From contig WGMK01000010.1 of NCBI GenBank assembly GCA_016125095.1, positions 138,343-202,342 on the forward strand: a DNA stretch of 64,000 nt, written 5' to 3'. A model generated the notes under the pieces. It worked only from the letters and a program-made list of their open reading frames with translations, was not told the DNA's origin and ran no database searches. This document shows, piece after piece, positions 1-9,234 of the stretch; position 1 is the first letter of the stretch; each line of letters begins with the position of its first letter. This DNA is from Candidatus Hydrogenedens sp. (GTDB lineage: Bacteria; Hydrogenedentota; Hydrogenedentia; Hydrogenedentales; JAEUWI01). Made by a program: the position numbers and the translations under genes.

Positions 1-1800
1 GCCGAGGAAGCCAAGGAAGCGGGCGTCAGCATCTGGGGCCTGAATGTGCGTCCCGGTGCTGACCGCGAGGCCGTGGCGAAGGCCGCCGCCGATAATGGTC
101 TGGGCATGCCGGTCCTGATGGACCCGAGCCAGCGCATCGCGTTTTCGCTGGGCCTCACCCATGCCGGGGAGACGCTGCTGGTCGACCCGGCGAAGTCGTG
201 GGCCATCGTATACCGCGGCGCCGTAGACAACCGCTTCGCCGAAGAAGCGGCCTCGGAACAGGCCACGGAGACCTATCTGCGCAATGCCGCAGTTTCGATG
301 CTCGACGGCCAGCCGATTGTGCTGGCTTCGACGCAGCCCGCCGGCGAGACCATTGCCTACGCCGACACGAGCAGCGTTTCGTACGCGAACGATATCGTGC
401 CGATTCTGGAATCCAAGTGCATCACCTGCCACTACGAGGGCGGCCTCGGGCCATTCCCCATGAACAGCTACAAGAAAGTCCGCGGCTGGGCGCCGATGAT
501 GCGCGAGACTGTCCGCACGGGCCGCATGCCTCCGTGGCACGCGGACGACGCCACCGGGCCGTACCAGCACGATCGGTCGCTCACGGTGGACGAAGAGCGC
601 AAGCTGCTGGCCTGGATCGAGCAGGGCGCGGTGAAGGATACCGACGAGGATCCGCTGGCCAAATACGACGAGCCGAAGCCGGCGACCTGGCAGTTGGGTG
701 AACCGGATGCGGTGGTCCAACTGCCCGAAGTGCAGCAGATTCAGGCCGACGGTATTGTCGAGTACCGCTACATCCCGGTGTCGTCGGGGCTGAAGGAAAA
801 CCGCTGGCTCAAGGGCGTCGAGGTGCGGACGAACAATCCCGCGGTGGTGCACCACGCACTCATCTTCGTCAGCTATCCGCGCGACTACCGGCACCTCGAG
901 CCCGAGGCGCGCAGCGGACTCAACGGCTATTTCGGGGCGTATCTGCCGGGCGCACAGCTGAACTTCTTCCCCGAAGGCAGCGCCATGTTCCTGCCGCACG
1001 ACGCGGTGTTTGTCTTCCAGATGCACTACAACTCGACTGGCAAGCCGGAAGAAGACATGACCGAGATGGGCCTGTACTTCGCCGACGGCCCGCCGGAGGA
1101 CGTCATCAAGATCGAGGCGGCGCACTACAACGACTTCCTCATTCCGCCGAACGAGTACGACGTAGAGGCCTTCGCCGATTACCGATTCGACGAGAAGGCG
1201 ACGATTCTGGGGCTCAGCCCGCACATGCACTACCGCGGCAGCCGCTTCAAGTTCGCCGCGAATTTTCCGGAAGACAGCGGCATGCAGGATCGCCTGCTGC
1301 TGAATGTGCCGCTGTTCGAGTTCGACTGGCAGCCGATGTATTTCCTCGAGCAGCCCGTGCAGGTTCCCAAGGGCACGGTGATGGAGTGCGAAGGCGCCTT
1401 CAACAACTCGCGCTTCAACCCGAAGAACCCGAATCCCGATGCCTACGTCCGCTTTGGCGAACAGTCCTTTGAAGAGATGTTCATCGGCTACGTGATGTTT
1501 ACCACGCCCTACCGCGAGGAAAACTTCCAGCCGCAAGAGATCGATACTTCGAAGATCGTCGGCTACGGCGAGGCCATCACGAAGGACAGCCTGCCGGGCA
1601 TGTCGTTCGTGATGATGCGCCGGATCAAGGTCGATTTCCAGGCGGACGGCGTGCTTTCGGCGGGCGACGGCGCCATCAAGGGCACCTGGGAAATGAACGG
1701 CAATACGATCACCCTCGACACCCCGCTGGGTAAGCACGACATTTTCGTCAACAACGACGAGCTCATCTTCCACGGCCGGGCCATGCGGCGCGTGCAATAG
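1..1800 (+). CDS. Redoxin / cytochrome c / copper type II monooxygenase fusion (5' end outside window)
   Basis: The reading frame is open from base 1, and its first codons align with the interior of the next gene (shared GLNVRPG/GINVRPG stretch), so the start lies left of the window; the GTG at 46 is internal. What remains is the end of a thioredoxin-fold redoxin domain, a c-type haem motif CITCH near base 420, then a copper type II ascorbate-dependent monooxygenase-like (PHM-like) region. That region has the paired His of VHHALIF, the His of FQMHYN, the HMH of SPHMHYRGSRF and a Met in VMECEGAFNNS, which match the CuH and CuM ligand pattern of the family. It is probably exported, like its paralogue. 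The substrate is unknown. The gene is followed by a strong intrinsic terminator. Confidence 0.85.
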   Translation, partial: AEEAKEAGVSIWGLNVRPGADREAVAKAAADNGLGMPVLMDPSQRIAFSLGLTHAGETLLVDPAKSWAIVYRGAVDNRFAEEAASEQATETYLRNAAVSMLDGQPIVLASTQPAGETIAYADTSSVSYANDIVPILESKCITCHYEGGLGPFPMNSYKKVRGWAPMMRETVRTGRMPPWHADDATGPYQHDRSLTVDEERKLLAWIEQGAVKDTDEDPLAKYDEPKPATWQLGEPDAVVQLPEVQQIQADGIVEYRYIPVSSGLKENRWLKGVEVRTNNPAVVHHALIFVSYPRDYRHLEPEARSGLNGYFGAYLPGAQLNFFPEGSAMFLPHDAVFVFQMHYNSTGKPEEDMTEMGLYFADGPPEDVIKIEAAHYNDFLIPPNEYDVEAFADYRFDEKATILGLSPHMHYRGSRFKFAANFPEDSGMQDRLLLNVPLFEFDWQPMYFLEQPVQVPKGTVMECEGAFNNSRFNPKNPNPDAYVRFGEQSFEEMFIGYVMFTTPYREENFQPQEIDTSKIVGYGEAITKDSLPGMSFVMMRRIKVDFQADGVLSAGDGAIKGTWEMNGNTITLDTPLGKHDIFVNNDELIFHGRAMRRVQ

Positions 1801-1818
1801 TCGGACCCCGACCCCAAT

Positions 1819-1857
1819 CGCCCCGCCCGGAACCTCCGGGCGGGGCGTTCTTTTTTG
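1819..1857 (+). terminator. Intrinsic terminator after the first monooxygenase gene
   Basis: A perfect 12-bp GC stem (1819-1830 with 1836-1847) with a 5-nt loop is followed by TTCTTTTTTG. It lies 19 bases after the stop codon and separates the two paralogous genes. Confidence 0.9.
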
Positions 1858-1944
1858 CCGGCACCCGCGGGCGCATGAAACCGCGAATTCGCCGGACGCG
1901 TCCAATTAATCGCGAAACCAAGCTATTCCGGGAGGGTAGAATCG

Positions 1945-3942
1945 ATGGGACGGGTTCGACGGTTCGGTTGGATTCTCGCGGCATCGATACTGACATTTAC
2001 TGCGCAAATGGAAGCCATGGGGGAGGCAGCCGAGGACTTCCGGCTGCTGGACCAGGCCGGCGTGTCGCGAGCGCTGTACCATCAAGCCGACCGACAGGCG
2101 GTAGTCTTGTTCGCGTTTGCCTCCGATTGCCCGGTATCGCTCGAATCCGCCGCGCTTCTGCAAGCGCGATTCCCGTCCGATGTTGCTGCGCCGGTCGTCG
2201 TGTGGGGTATCAATGTACGCCCGGGCGATTCCCGCGATGTGGTCGCCAGCACCCTGACCGACGCCGGCCTGACCCTGCCCATCCTGATGGACCCGACCCT
2301 GCGGTTCGCTCATGCGCTGGGCCTTTCGCATGCCGGCGAGACCCTGGTCCTCAATCCGTCCGACAACTGGAAAATCGTCTATCGCGGCGCGGCGGATGCC
2401 GGCCTCGAGGCCAGTGCGGGGGAACTGTTGAGCTTGGCCGCACCGGCTGAACAAGACGTGGTTTTCGCTTCGTCCCGTCCCGCCGGTGCGCCGATCGCCT
2501 ATCCGGACTTGGGTAGCCTGTCCTATGCCGACGATATCGCCCCGATACTCGAGTCGAAGTGCGTGACCTGCCACGACCAGGGCGGCATGGGGCCCTTCGC
2601 CATGAGCAACTACGAGAAGGTGCAGGTCTGGGCCTCGATGATGCGCGAGACCATCCGCACCGGGCGTATGCCTCCGTGGCATGCGGACGAGGAAACCGGA
2701 CCCTACCTGCATGATCGCTCGCTGACCGTGGACGAAGAGCAGAAACTGCTGGCATGGATCGAGCAAGGCGCCGTGAATGCCTCGGACAAGGACCCCCTGG
2801 CCGGGCGCACGCCGCCGGAGGCGGTGGACTGGCAGCTCGGCGAGCCGGACCACATCGTGCGCCTGCCCGAAGTACAGCAGATCGAGGCCGATGGCATCGT
2901 CGAGTACCGCTATATCTCGGTGCCCTCTGTCCTGTCCGAGAACCGCTGGCTTCGCGGCGTTGAAGTGCGCACCTCGAACCCGAAGGTCGTGCACCATGCA
3001 CTGATTTTCGTGAACTATCCGCGCGATTACCGCCACATGCAGCCGCGCTCGAGCAGCGGTCTGGATGGCTACTTCGCCTCGTTCCTGCCCGGCGCGCAGC
3101 TCAACTTCTTTCCCGAAGGCAGCGCCATGTTCCTGCCGCACGACACCGTGTTCCTCTTCCAGATGCACTACAACACGACGGGCAAACCTGAGGAAGACAT
3201 GACCGAGTTGGGCCTGTATTTCCAGGATGCCCCGCCGGAGAAGGCGATCCACATCAGCGCGGCGCACTACGAGGATTTCATCATTCCGCCGCACGTGTAC
3301 GACCAGCCGACGCAGGCCAAGTACCGGTTCCGGCGCGATGCCACGATCCTCGGCCTCAGCCCGCACATGCACTACCGCGGCAGCCGTTTCAAATTCGCCG
3401 CCGTATTTCCGGAGGATTCCGGCCGCGCGGATCTGCCGCTGCTGAACGTACCCTTCTACGAGTTCGACTGGCAGCCGATGTATTTCCTCGAGCATCCGAT
3501 TGATGTGCCCGAGGGCACCGTCATGCAGTGCAACGGCGCGTTCAACAATTCGCGCTTTAACCCCAAGAACCCGTATCCCGAGGCGGTCGTCGCCTTTGGT
3601 GAACAGTCCATGCAGGAAATGTTCATCGGCTACGTGATGTACACCACCGACTACACGCCCGAGGATTTCGAGCCGAAGGAAATCGATGCGGAAGACGTCA
3701 TCGGGCTGGGCGAACCCATCACGGCGGAGACCCTGCCCGGCATGGCCTTCAAGATCGGCCCGGTCGTCCGGGTCGACTTCCACGAGGGCGGCATCGCCAC
3801 CGCGGCGGAAGGCATCGTAAAGGGCACGTGGGAGATTGAGAACGACGTGCTGACCTTGGGCGGGCCGCTAGGCACCTTCAAGATCCACATCAACTACGAC
3901 GAACTCGTCTTCCGCGACGACGTGCTCAAGCGCCTGCAGTAG
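1945..3942 (+). CDS. Secreted redoxin / cytochrome c / copper type II monooxygenase fusion, paralogue 2
   Basis: This 665-residue protein starts with a signal peptide (hydrophobic stretch about residues 7-25). A redoxin (AhpC/TSA-type) domain follows at about 30-180, with Cys near residue 60 in FASDCPVSLES. Next comes a CVTCH haem-binding motif at residues 206-210, inside the planctomycete-style sequence SKCVTCHDQGGMGPF. The second half is a PHM-like copper monooxygenase region with His350-His351, His408, His474/His476 and Met527 as likely copper ligands. The ATG at 1945 is preceded by GGAGG nine bases upstream. It is closely similar to the preceding gene along its whole length, so the pair is a tandem duplication. 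It probably acts in the periplasm and couples thiol or haem electron transfer to copper-dependent oxidation; the substrate is not deducible. Confidence 0.88.
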   Translation: MGRVRRFGWILAASILTFTAQMEAMGEAAEDFRLLDQAGVSRALYHQADRQAVVLFAFASDCPVSLESAALLQARFPSDVAAPVVVWGINVRPGDSRDVVASTLTDAGLTLPILMDPTLRFAHALGLSHAGETLVLNPSDNWKIVYRGAADAGLEASAGELLSLAAPAEQDVVFASSRPAGAPIAYPDLGSLSYADDIAPILESKCVTCHDQGGMGPFAMSNYEKVQVWASMMRETIRTGRMPPWHADEETGPYLHDRSLTVDEEQKLLAWIEQGAVNASDKDPLAGRTPPEAVDWQLGEPDHIVRLPEVQQIEADGIVEYRYISVPSVLSENRWLRGVEVRTSNPKVVHHALIFVNYPRDYRHMQPRSSSGLDGYFASFLPGAQLNFFPEGSAMFLPHDTVFLFQMHYNTTGKPEEDMTELGLYFQDAPPEKAIHISAAHYEDFIIPPHVYDQPTQAKYRFRRDATILGLSPHMHYRGSRFKFAAVFPEDSGRADLPLLNVPFYEFDWQPMYFLEHPIDVPEGTVMQCNGAFNNSRFNPKNPYPEAVVAFGEQSMQEMFIGYVMYTTDYTPEDFEPKEIDAEDVIGLGEPITAETLPGMAFKIGPVVRVDFHEGGIATAAEGIVKGTWEIENDVLTLGGPLGTFKIHINYDELVFRDDVLKRLQ

Positions 3943-3948
3943 TTCGGT

Positions 3949-5871
3949 CTACTCCGCGGCCGCGAGCGCCTCGAGTTCGTGCGCGATGCTCTGGGTAACC
4001 GGAAACCGGAAGCCGGTCTTCGGGTCGAGATCCAGATCCATCACCTTGAGCGCCACGGGGTGCTGGTCGCGCTTCCACTGGTTGGCCGCGAAGCGCTTGG
4101 CGAAGTCCGCCGTCCAGGCGCGCAGTTGTTCGCGGTCGTGGGCGGGATGGCGCTCGCACACCACCCGCCAGCAGTCGGCCAGCGTCATGCGCTTGCGCGC
4201 GTAGAGATACAGCAAATCATCCAGCACGACATACGGCATCAGGTCCGCCTCGTCCAGCTGGTCGGGCGCAAGCTCGGCGCTCGGCGGAATGGCGAGCACC
4301 TTCTCCAGCGCCGGGATGCCGTCGCGCTTGGCGAGGTAGGCCAGCAACTCGGTGACCAGTGATTTCGGCACATTGGCGATGGGGGAGAAGCCGCCCTCGT
4401 TATCGCCGCCGGTGGTGCTGTAGCCGACGGCCATCTCGCTCAGGTTCGATGTGACCAGCACGAGGCCGCCCACGCTGTTCGCCCAATTCAGCAGGATGTC
4501 GCCGCGGATGCGCGCCTGCAGGTTCTGCTTCGCCAGCGGATGCACCTTGTCCAGGCCGCCCGAGAGCTCCGCCGCCTTCGCCAGGGCGATCGCCGCCTCG
4601 TCGTCGATGGGCAGCACGCGGAACGGCACGCCCAGTTCTTCGGCCAGCGCGCGCGCTGCGTCGTGCGTGCCGCTGGTGCTGTGCGCCGAGGTCGGCAGAT
4701 AGACCGTCGATACGCGCTCGGCGAATCGCTCGGCTTCGGCGCCCTGTCGGAGCGCCTTTGCCGCCTCGACCGCCATCAGCAGGCAGAGCGCGCTGTCGCG
4801 TCCGCCGGAAAGCGCTATCAGGAAGCGCTCGAACACGCCCACCTTTTCAAAGTAGTCGCGAAGTCCGAGCACGAGCGCGTCAAAGAGTTCGTCCAGCCAG
4901 CGGTTGCGCGAGGCATCGCGTTCCAGCGGTTCGGTGGCGTAGAACGTGCGCGGCAATTGCGCGGCGAATTCCGCCAGCGGCGCGGGGGTAAACGCGGCAT
5001 CCGCACAGCAGTCCACCACGCGCACCTCGTCCTTCGAGCCCGAGCCGGCGCCCTGCCGCCAGGTCGTGTTTTCGCCTCGGGCGCGCGAAACGTCGTCGAG
5101 GTCTACCACGCCGGTAGTCAGCGTCCAGTTTTCTTTCGAGAGCAGCGGCCCCTCGGCGGCCAGTGCATCAGGCGTGGCAATAAGCCCGCCGCCATCGAAC
5201 ACCAGCCGGCTGCTGTCGCTGCCGACGAGGTTCGCATAGGCATACACCGATTTCAGCACGCTCGCCGTACCCATCACGAGGCGCTTACGCTCTTCGTTCT
5301 TCAACGGCGTAAAGGGCGACGCGCTCGGGTTGCAGAGAATCTCGGCCCCGGCGGCCACCCGCGCGCGCGCCGGAGACGTCGCCGCCCAGAGGTCCTCGCA
5401 AATCTCCGCCGTCGCCATGCCGAAGGGCAGCCGGAAGACCAGATCGCCCGCGGGCACCCTGCGGAACTCGGTCACGCCGCCGCCCCAGGCCGCCCAGTTT
5501 CGGCCTTCGTAAAAGATGCTGTACGTGGGCAGGTGGCGCTTTAGGATGAGGCCCCGCACGCGCCCGCCCTCGAGCAGCGCGCAGGCGTTGTAGTTCATCG
5601 ACTCGATGCGCACGGGCAGCCCGACAAACATTGCCACGCCGTTGCAGGTATCCGCCAGCGCCTCGAGGTACTCCCAGCTGCGGTCCGCGATGTCTTTCCA
5701 CTGAATGCGGTCTTCGAGGCTGTAGCCCGAAATGCCCAGCTCCGGCGTGACCAGCAGATGCACGCCCGCATCGCGCGCGGCGGAAGCCACCTGCTGCAGG
5801 CGCGCGCAGTTTTCCGCGAAGTCGCCGACCTTGACGGACACGGCGGCAACGCCTATCTTGACCAGACGCAT
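3949..5871 (-). CDS. nadE: Glutamine-hydrolysing NAD+ synthase
   Basis: The protein makes NAD+ from nicotinic acid adenine dinucleotide, ATP and glutamine in the cytoplasm. Its 640 residues match the two-domain form. An N-terminal nitrilase-type glutaminase carries the Glu44/Lys111/Cys158 triad (VTPELG, LILKRHLP, TAEICEDLW). A C-terminal synthetase has the ATP pyrophosphatase loop SGGRDSA at about 355 and the conserved segment TSNLSEMAVGY. The ATG at 5871 is chosen because the family starts there (MRLVKIG) and GGAGG lies 11 bases upstream; a longer in-frame extension to 6009 would run into the divergent gene and lacks family similarity. It is convergent with the monooxygenase gene, six bases apart. 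Confidence 0.95.
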   Translation of the reverse strand: MRLVKIGVAAVSVKVGDFAENCARLQQVASAARDAGVHLLVTPELGISGYSLEDRIQWKDIADRSWEYLEALADTCNGVAMFVGLPVRIESMNYNACALLEGGRVRGLILKRHLPTYSIFYEGRNWAAWGGGVTEFRRVPAGDLVFRLPFGMATAEICEDLWAATSPARARVAAGAEILCNPSASPFTPLKNEERKRLVMGTASVLKSVYAYANLVGSDSSRLVFDGGGLIATPDALAAEGPLLSKENWTLTTGVVDLDDVSRARGENTTWRQGAGSGSKDEVRVVDCCADAAFTPAPLAEFAAQLPRTFYATEPLERDASRNRWLDELFDALVLGLRDYFEKVGVFERFLIALSGGRDSALCLLMAVEAAKALRQGAEAERFAERVSTVYLPTSAHSTSGTHDAARALAEELGVPFRVLPIDDEAAIALAKAAELSGGLDKVHPLAKQNLQARIRGDILLNWANSVGGLVLVTSNLSEMAVGYSTTGGDNEGGFSPIANVPKSLVTELLAYLAKRDGIPALEKVLAIPPSAELAPDQLDEADLMPYVVLDDLLYLYARKRMTLADCWRVVCERHPAHDREQLRAWTADFAKRFAANQWKRDQHPVALKVMDLDLDPKTGFRFPVTQSIAHELEALAAAE

Positions 5872-6000
5872 CGGGTTACAATCCTCCGGGCAGGGAGTAT
5901 ACTCCAGCGGAGCGCCGGGCCTCACGCCCGTGCGAGGAATGCGCCGCCGCGGGATTCGTCTACTCGGGCAATCGTGAAGCAATTTCGAGGGAGAGTACGC

Positions 6001-7176
6001 ATGCGCCAAAACATGCAGCAGCTTGGCTATGGCATACGCTTCATCATTGCGGCGCTCGCGCTGACGTCGGGGCTATTGGCCGGCGCCTGCTGCGAGCTGC
6101 CGCGTCCCGACACTCCGCCCGCGAATCTCGACGAGTTGGTCGCCCAGCAGGTCGGCTATCTGGTCGATGCCAGGAAAATTACCGGCGCGGCGGTCGGGGT
6201 GGTTGTAGACGGCGAGACGCATACGTACTTCTTCGGCGAGACCAAGCTCGACAGCGGCATTCGGCCCGATGCCAATACCTACTATGAGATCGGGTCCATC
6301 ACGAAGACGATGACCTCCGCGCTGCTGGCGATGGCCCTCGCGGAGGAGGACGGATTGATCCTGGAATCCCCGGTCGAGCCGCTTATGCCGGCGGGTATCC
6401 CGGTGCCTGCCAGTGGTGACCGGCTTATAACCGTGGGCGACCTCGCGTCGCACGTGTCCTCCTTGCCGCGCCTGCCGGATAACCTGCAGCTGCGCCCGCA
6501 CGATCCCTATGCGGACTACACCCTCAACGACCTCCGGCAGTTCCTTGCAAGCTATACGCTGCCGGTCGCGCCGGGCACGCGCTACGAATACTCGAACCTG
6601 GGAGCCTCGATTCTGGGTATGGCCCTGGCGAACCGTGCCGGGGTGACCTATGCAGCGTTGCTAAACGACCGGCTGCTGGGACCGCTTGGCATGTCGGAGA
6701 CGGTGCTGGAATTCACGGATGCGCAACGCGCCCGGCTCGCGGCTCCGTATCAGGCGCGCCTGATAGAAGACGTGTGCCTGCCGCCGCGCCGAGGCGACAA
6801 CTGGGATCTCGGCCTCTTCGCGCCGGCGGGAGGCGTCAAGAGCACGCTCAACGACATGCTCAAATACTTGGCGGCGAATATGACGCCCGAGGGTACGGCA
6901 CTGGAGAGCGCCGCGCCGGTGTTGTACGAGCACCGCGTGGCCGTCAATGCCGAACTCGGCGTGGCCCTCGGCTGGCACATCATCAATGCAACGGATGATT
7001 TTCCCGATATCGTCTGGCACAACGGCGGCACGGGAGGCTACAACACCTTCACCGGATTTTTCCGCGGCACCCGCACGGGCATCGTGCTGCTGACCAACAC
7101 GGCGGGCTCGCCCGACACCGACGGCGCGGCCCTCGGCGTGCTGCGCGGTATCAAGTCTCTTCCCACGCAGCCCTAG
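6001..7176 (+). CDS. Serine hydrolase of the class C beta-lactamase family, probable lipoprotein
   Basis: A 391-residue serine hydrolase with the three motifs of the class C beta-lactamase/D-alanyl-D-alanine carboxypeptidase family: SITK at 99-102 (catalytic Ser99 and Lys102), YSN at 197-199 and HNG at 340-342. The N-terminus is hydrophobic and ends in LLAGAC, a plausible lipobox with Cys30, so the protein is likely anchored in the outer or inner membrane facing the periplasm. The ATG at 6001 has GAGGGAG about eight bases upstream. The gene is divergent from nadE with a 129-bp gap. Family members act on peptidoglycan peptides, esters or beta-lactams; which one applies here is open. Confidence 0.88.
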   Translation: MRQNMQQLGYGIRFIIAALALTSGLLAGACCELPRPDTPPANLDELVAQQVGYLVDARKITGAAVGVVVDGETHTYFFGETKLDSGIRPDANTYYEIGSITKTMTSALLAMALAEEDGLILESPVEPLMPAGIPVPASGDRLITVGDLASHVSSLPRLPDNLQLRPHDPYADYTLNDLRQFLASYTLPVAPGTRYEYSNLGASILGMALANRAGVTYAALLNDRLLGPLGMSETVLEFTDAQRARLAAPYQARLIEDVCLPPRRGDNWDLGLFAPAGGVKSTLNDMLKYLAANMTPEGTALESAAPVLYEHRVAVNAELGVALGWHIINATDDFPDIVWHNGGTGGYNTFTGFFRGTRTGIVLLTNTAGSPDTDGAALGVLRGIKSLPTQP

Positions 7177-7257
7177 TTCACAGTTGACAGCGACGGCGCT
7201 TCGCCTTAGGCTCATAGACAGCGCGCAAACGGGATTGAAGCGTCGGAGCGGAGAGCG

Positions 7258-7635
7258 GTGGAAGCGACCTACGTCATCCATGCCGATGATGGCTACATCG
7301 AAGAGTGCTTTAGCGGCTCGGTTACCTTGCCGGAAGTGCTGGCATTCCTGCAGCGCATTCAGCAGGATCCCGCATGGTGCACGGACCTTGATGGTCTGGC
7401 GGATTTCTCGCACGCGACCATCGATATGGACTACGCGAGCATGCTCAATTTGGCCAGTCTGTTCGAGACCGACCCAAACGTGAGCCACGGCTGCTGGGCC
7501 TTCGTTGTAGACAATCCGCTAAACGTGGGTATGACACGCATGTTCAAGAGCCTCACAGAAGGCGTGCACACGCTGCGGCTCTTCAACAGCCGCGAGGCGG
7601 CACTGGCATGGCTGCTGGGGGAACGCGGCGCGTAA
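7258..7635 (+). CDS. Small protein, STAS/SpoIIAA-like (weak)
   Basis: A 125-residue soluble protein starting at GTG 7258, with GGAG a few bases upstream. It has no signal peptide or membrane segment. The layout (beta strand YVIHADDGYIEECF, a helix with LPEVLAFLQRIQ, a DGLADFS strand and a second helix near HTLRLFNSREAALAWL) resembles small STAS/SpoIIAA-like proteins found in PVC and proteobacterial genomes, but no diagnostic residue was recognised. It lies between the serine hydrolase and a TPR protein on the same strand and may be co-transcribed with them. Function unknown. Confidence 0.6.
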   Translation: MEATYVIHADDGYIEECFSGSVTLPEVLAFLQRIQQDPAWCTDLDGLADFSHATIDMDYASMLNLASLFETDPNVSHGCWAFVVDNPLNVGMTRMFKSLTEGVHTLRLFNSREAALAWLLGERGA

Positions 7636-7709
7636 ACGCGACCGGCAACGTGCTACGCTGCGGCGTTCCGGGTGCGGCAATGGGGCCGACCGGCGAGCGA
7701 GCGGTCCAC

Positions 7710-8108
7710 ATGGAATACCAAACCTACTACGACCTTGCCCGTAAGGGTGCCGCCTTCGACGAGGCGGGCGACCAGCATGCCGCCATCGAGGTGTTCATCG
7801 GTCTCGTAAACAGCGACATCTCCGATTTGGACAAGGCGAACATGTGCTACAACGTGGCGCATTGCTGCGACAAGCTGGGCCAGACCGAGCAGGCCCTGGC
7901 CTGGTACGCCGAGGGCGCGGCCTACGAGAAGCCCTATTGCCGGATTCAATTGCACGAATGGCAGGCGTCCTACCTGGCCAAGCTCGGCCGCGACGCCGAG
8001 GCGCTTGCCATCTATGAATCCCTCTATGAACAGCCCTACCTGCTGGAAATCGAGAAGGAGCGGATTTGGGGGAATATTGCTATACTGAGGAATCCGCGCA
8101 AGACCTGA
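7710..8108 (+). CDS. Small tetratricopeptide-repeat protein
   Basis: A 132-residue protein made mostly of TPR-like helix pairs (ARKGAAFDEAGDQHAAIEVF, NVAHCCDKLGQTEQALAWY, YLAKLGRDAEALAIYESLY). It has no signal peptide, so it is probably a cytoplasmic scaffold. The start at ATG 7710 (MEYQTYYDLA) is chosen because the repeat begins there; in-frame ATG 7680 is an alternative, and neither has a strong ribosome binding site. The partner is unknown. Confidence 0.65.
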   Translation: MEYQTYYDLARKGAAFDEAGDQHAAIEVFIGLVNSDISDLDKANMCYNVAHCCDKLGQTEQALAWYAEGAAYEKPYCRIQLHEWQASYLAKLGRDAEALAIYESLYEQPYLLEIEKERIWGNIAILRNPRKT

Positions 8109-8139
8109 GCGCGGCTTTTCCAAGAGAGGGAACGATGCG

Positions 8140-9234
8140 ATGAAGTGGGTAAAACGGATTCTCAAAGTGGCGGTGGTGCTGGTGCTGCTGGTGCTGGCTG
8201 GCGGTTCGGTCTACGCGCTTTCGGTCGGCCGCGCCCCGGCGCAGCGTCCCGACCTCGTCACGCCGCTGCCGCCGGGCGTGCCTGCGCCGCCCGCGGGTTT
8301 CCCAAGCGAGATCACCTCCTTCGCCGCTGGCTGGTTCCTCTACGACAAGGTGCCGTGGGAAAACGCCCCCGCCGCGAACGACATCGTGGAGAAGTACGAC
8401 ATCGAATACGGCACGGGCGACGGAATTCCGCTTTCGCTGGACCTCTATCTGCCGGATGAGACCGGCACGGATCGGCCCGGTATCGTGCTCTACTATGGCG
8501 GCGGCTGGAAGCAGGGCAGTAAGGACCAGCTCCGCGTGTACGCGCAGCACTTCGCACGCCACGGCTACGTGGTGGCGGCCGTTCAATACCGCCTCAAGGG
8601 CGACGGCCTCTGGCCCAAGTCGATTCACGACGCCAAGTGCGCGGTGCGCTGGATGCGTGCGCACGCGGCCGAGTATGGCATCGACAAGAACCGCATTGGC
8701 GTGTCCGGCAATTCAGCGGGTGCCTACCTTGCGCTGATGGTCGCCTACACGCCGGGCGTCGAGGAATTCGAGGGCAACGGCGGCTGGCCCGAAGAGAGCA
8801 GCGCCGTGCAGGCGGTGGTCGATATCTACGGCCCGGCGGACTTTACCGAGCCCGTGCGTCGCGATCATCCGCTCATCGTCGCCTACATGAATGGCCACTA
8901 CGAGGATGACCCCTCGCGCTTCGAACGCGCGTCGCCTATCCGATACGTCACCTCCGAGACCGTGCCGACCTGCGTCATCCACGGCACGGTCGACATGCTC
9001 GTGCCCGTACACCAGAGCGACTGGCTGGTGGAGAAGCTCGAGGCGGAAGGGGTACCGCATTTCTACAGCCGCATCGACGGTTGGCCCCACGCAATGGACT
9101 TCATCAAAGGCGTGAACGACCACACCAAAGCGCTCATGCTGACCTTTTTCGACGAGTACCTGAAGAACGGTCCCGGAGCGATGCCGGCCGAAGCGCCCGC
9201 GGTGACGGCCGAGGCCATGCCAGACGCGGCCTAG
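8140..9234 (+). CDS. Membrane-anchored alpha/beta hydrolase (esterase/lipase family)
   Basis: This 364-residue protein has an N-terminal membrane segment (about residues 8-28), then an alpha/beta hydrolase fold of the hormone-sensitive-lipase/BD-FAE esterase type. Visible elements are the oxyanion-hole YYGGGWKQGS at about 118-127, the nucleophile elbow GNSAG with Ser192, acid Asp285 in HGTVDMLVP and His317 in GWPHAMD. The catalytic part faces the periplasm if the N-terminus acts as anchor or signal. The stop codon overlaps that of convergent sthA by four bases. Substrates are likely short esters or acylated sugars; not determined. Confidence 0.88.
   Translation: MKWVKRILKVAVVLVLLVLAGGSVYALSVGRAPAQRPDLVTPLPPGVPAPPAGFPSEITSFAAGWFLYDKVPWENAPAANDIVEKYDIEYGTGDGIPLSLDLYLPDETGTDRPGIVLYYGGGWKQGSKDQLRVYAQHFARHGYVVAAVQYRLKGDGLWPKSIHDAKCAVRWMRAHAAEYGIDKNRIGVSGNSAGAYLALMVAYTPGVEEFEGNGGWPEESSAVQAVVDIYGPADFTEPVRRDHPLIVAYMNGHYEDDPSRFERASPIRYVTSETVPTCVIHGTVDMLVPVHQSDWLVEKLEAEGVPHFYSRIDGWPHAMDFIKGVNDHTKALMLTFFDEYLKNGPGAMPAEAPAVTAEAMPDAA

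Noticed and set aside
1906..3783. Long open frame on the minus strand across the second monooxygenase gene
   Set aside because: It is a shadow of the plus-strand gene: His/Arg-rich composition, no domain, no ribosome binding site, and it ends where the real gene's codon bias ends.
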